Positions 20,555-22,347 of a DNA stretch of 22,347 bases are shown here, piece by piece (the stretch's first letter is position 1; every line of letters begins with the position of its first letter). Both the position numbers and the translations under genes were made by a program. Source of the stretch: Sedimentisphaerales bacterium (GTDB taxonomy: Bacteria; Planctomycetota; Phycisphaerae; Sedimentisphaerales; SG8-4); the NCBI GenBank assembly GCA_016928975.1, contig JAFGJR010000178.1, positions 1-22,347 on the forward strand. The letters run 5' to 3'. The notes beneath the pieces were generated by a model. The model was not told where the DNA came from and made no database searches. It was given only the letters and a program-made list of their open reading frames with translations.

Positions 20555-20594
20555 TACCATAGGGTCTTATAGGACCTGTGGGTGTCTCCCATCG
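20545..20594 (+). terminator. Nested stem-loop at the end of the EamA gene
   Basis: CGATGGG (20545-20551) pairs with CCCATCG (20588-20594), enclosing an inner GGTC/GACC stem (20563-20576). The structure spans the stop codon and is followed only by GTTTGC, so it is a weak terminator candidate. Confidence 0.3.
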
Positions 20595-21013
20595 GTTTGC
20601 AGGCACCTGCCGTTTGATGGCTGCCCGGAGAGCAGGATATGGAGTGGGTCGATCGTTCGCGAGCCTGGATGCCGGCGCTGCGATCCTGCGCGGGCTGCCG
20701 AGGATTGAACGGCACAGTGGAAGAAGCCGATAAGGCTTAGAGCACCGCCGGCGGGCGACGGTCAGGTGGCTCTTCGTGGCCTGTCGCTGAGGATGTCCCG
20801 TCGGCCACAGTAGGCACACAGTCCCTTCGAAAGCGCGGTCCTCGTCGAGGGCGGGAGGTGTGTTCGTGTTCGGTCGGGCCTCGTCATGTCAGGAGTCCAC
20901 ATCTCAGACGAATCGCCACAGGCGTGAGCGTACCGACCTCGTGTGGTCGGCGGTCGTTGATACCAGGGCACATCAAAGGAACCTATGTCTAACGGATGAA
21001 GGAGGAAAAGCGC
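20595..21013. other. Intergenic region before the LamG gene
   Basis: No supported gene. A 6-pair hairpin CCGACC/GGTCGG (20933-20950) lies about 60 bases before the LamG start, and a short stem AAGCC/GGCTT occurs near 20729-20743. No recognised riboswitch or small RNA. The last bases hold the strong ribosome site of the next gene. Confidence 0.4.
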
Positions 21014-22347
21014 ATGTCACGAAGAGTCGTCATGGCTTGTGTGGTCGTTTCTGTGGGAGTGTTGGTGGCTCAGGCGAGTGCGGCCGACCCGGTCGTCTAT
21101 TATGCCTTCGATGATCTGGGCACGGTCGTCGTGGACCAGTCAGGCCACGGACGTGACGGGACGCCCCACGGCGGCATCGCCCTGATCGACGCGGGCTACC
21201 TCGGCAAGTGTTTCGAGTTCAACGGATCGGACTCTTATGTCGAGCTTCAGAGGCCGATTGCGAACGACTTCACGATCACCGCCTGGATCAAGGCGGACAG
21301 GCCCGGCCTGAGCGGCACACAGGCGTACGAGGGCAGCGGCATCTTCTGGTCCGACGTCGCTGGTGTCGCCAATGACTTCGTCGTCGCCGTCCTCGGGACG
21401 AAGCTGTCCTTCTTCGTCGGAAACCCTGACACGTCAGTGAATTCCAAGGCCGACGTTGTTACAGAAGAGTGGATGCACATTGCCGCCGTACGCAACACCA
21501 AGGCAGCCTCCATCAGCGTATATATCGACGGCAAGCTCGACAGCACCGTCAGCCACTCCAACACCGGACCTCTGGAGGCACAATCGCTCTTGGACATCGG
21601 TGCCAACACTCTGGACTCGCGATATTTCGCCGGGCAGATGGACGAGGTGAAGATCTACGATGTCGTCCTCACCGCGGCGGAGATCAAGGAGATGGCGCCG
21701 CCCAAGGTCAAGGCGCGCAGACCCTCCCCGGCGGATGGGGCGACCGGCGTGGGCACGCCGATGTTGTCCTGGACGCCTGGCGACACGGCCATCTTCGTGG
21801 ATGTCTTCGTAGGAACGACTCCCGATCTGACCGCCGCCAACCGCGTCAAGCGTCAGCCGGCCGTGGTCAAGATGGTGTACGTCGTAGCCCCTCCGCTGGA
21901 ACCCGCCCAGACGTATTTCTGGCGCGTGGACGCGGTGGACGCCAAAGGCGTGCTGATTTCGACGGGCGATGTCTGGAGCTTCACGATGGCGCCGGTGGTG
22001 GCCTTCGCGCCCATCCCGGCCGATGGCGCCCTGTACCAGAGCGTCGATGCCGACCTGGCCTGGACGATCGGACAAAACGCGTTCACTCACGACGTCTACT
22101 TCAGCACGAATCAGGACGACGTGGCCAATCGTGCCGAAGCCGCATTCCAGGGCTCTCTGGTGGACGCCATGCTGGAGCTGCCTACATTATCCCTGGAGAC
22201 GACGTACTACTGGGCTGTCGATGAGATCGATGCCCTGGGTGACAAACATGTCGGCGACGTGTGGAGCTTCACCACGACGATTCCGGGCTTGGGCGCGGCC
22301 AAGCGCGAGCTGTGGCTCAATGGCAGCAGTGGGACAGCCGTCGCGGA
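21014..22347 (+). CDS. Secreted LamG-domain protein with Ig/Fn3-like repeats, partial (C-terminus off window)
   Basis: Reading from ATG 21014, preceded by AAGGAGG 8 bases upstream, the frame stays open for 444 codons to the window edge. A Sec signal (VVMACVVVSVGVLVAQASAA) is followed by a LamG/concanavalin-like domain, about residues 26-225: YYAFDD...DQSGHGRDGTPHGG, FEFNGSDSYVEL, FTITAWIKADR, WMHIAAVRN, ISVYIDGKL and GQMDEVKIYDVVLTAAEI. Two Ig/Fn3-like modules follow (about 235-325 and 330-425), each ending in a YFWRVDAVD or YYWAVDEID strand and a GDVWSFT strand. The last residues, ELWLNGSSGTAVA, may start a PA14-type domain. This architecture is typical of large secreted planctomycete proteins thought to bind or break down polysaccharides. 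Confidence 0.88.
   Translation, partial: MSRRVVMACVVVSVGVLVAQASAADPVVYYAFDDLGTVVVDQSGHGRDGTPHGGIALIDAGYLGKCFEFNGSDSYVELQRPIANDFTITAWIKADRPGLSGTQAYEGSGIFWSDVAGVANDFVVAVLGTKLSFFVGNPDTSVNSKADVVTEEWMHIAAVRNTKAASISVYIDGKLDSTVSHSNTGPLEAQSLLDIGANTLDSRYFAGQMDEVKIYDVVLTAAEIKEMAPPKVKARRPSPADGATGVGTPMLSWTPGDTAIFVDVFVGTTPDLTAANRVKRQPAVVKMVYVVAPPLEPAQTYFWRVDAVDAKGVLISTGDVWSFTMAPVVAFAPIPADGALYQSVDADLAWTIGQNAFTHDVYFSTNQDDVANRAEAAFQGSLVDAMLELPTLSLETTYYWAVDEIDALGDKHVGDVWSFTTTIPGLGAAKRELWLNGSSGTAVA

Noticed and set aside
20600..20830. RNase P or other structural RNA before the LamG gene
   Set aside because: Several short stems exist, but none of the conserved sequence blocks of RNase P RNA, tmRNA or 6S RNA was found by eye.

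Overview
The window looks like accessory chromosome from a Gram-negative, GC-rich bacterium, most likely a planctomycete of the Phycisphaerae/Sedimentisphaerales kind. The evidence is indirect: an lpxB gene (outer membrane), a secreted LamG protein with repeated Ig/Fn3-like modules of the planctomycete type, several genes without a clear Shine-Dalgarno sequence, many small toxin-antitoxin and protease genes, and degenerate gene remnants. No rRNA, tRNA, CRISPR array or intact transposon was seen.

Layout. 1-483 (-) is the 5' part of a cheW gene running off the left edge, with a structured leader. 961-2706 (+) holds a truncated HTH remnant, an orphan lipoprotein and a full-length HTH-cupin regulator whose N-terminus duplicates the remnant. 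3310-3597 (+) is a small ferredoxin-fold protein. 3663-3782 (-) is a frameshifted DUF2442-like remnant. 3802-7046 (-) is a compact arsenic operon: arsR, two thioredoxin-type arsC-like genes, arsM and acr3, with a clear promoter and an ArsR operator. 7160-7637 (-) is a RelE/RHH toxin-antitoxin pair with its own promoter. 7875-9784 (-) is a DnaQ-like exonuclease/BRCT fusion followed by two small unknown genes. 10289-10684 (-) is a vapBC pair whose toxin has lost its middle. 10788-17025 (-) is a second metalloid-type operon: arsR, an ArsP/SO_0444-type permease, a mini-thioredoxin, a DGC-domain protein, a Cys-rich thioredoxin/TRASH-like fusion, a SurA-like/thioredoxin fusion, a CcdA-like protein and a Tat-exported flavodoxin-fold protein. 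17204-17615 (-) is hicAB. 17892-18260 (-) is a retropepsin-like protease. 18383-20554 (+) is lpxB followed by an EamA transporter. 21014-end (+) is the LamG protein.

How the genes may work together. Operon 1 encodes arsenate reduction, arsenite export (Acr3) and arsenite methylation (ArsM). Operon 2 encodes a permease of the family that includes exporters of trivalent organoarsenicals, together with a set of thiol-redox proteins on both sides of the membrane. The most interesting inference is that operon 2 handles the methylated or thiol-bound product, with CcdA passing electrons to exported thioredoxin-fold and Cys-rich domains. This is a hypothesis from context; the substrate could instead be another thiophilic metal. 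Three toxin-antitoxin modules, one decayed, sit between and beside the two operons, which suggests an island assembled by gene acquisition.
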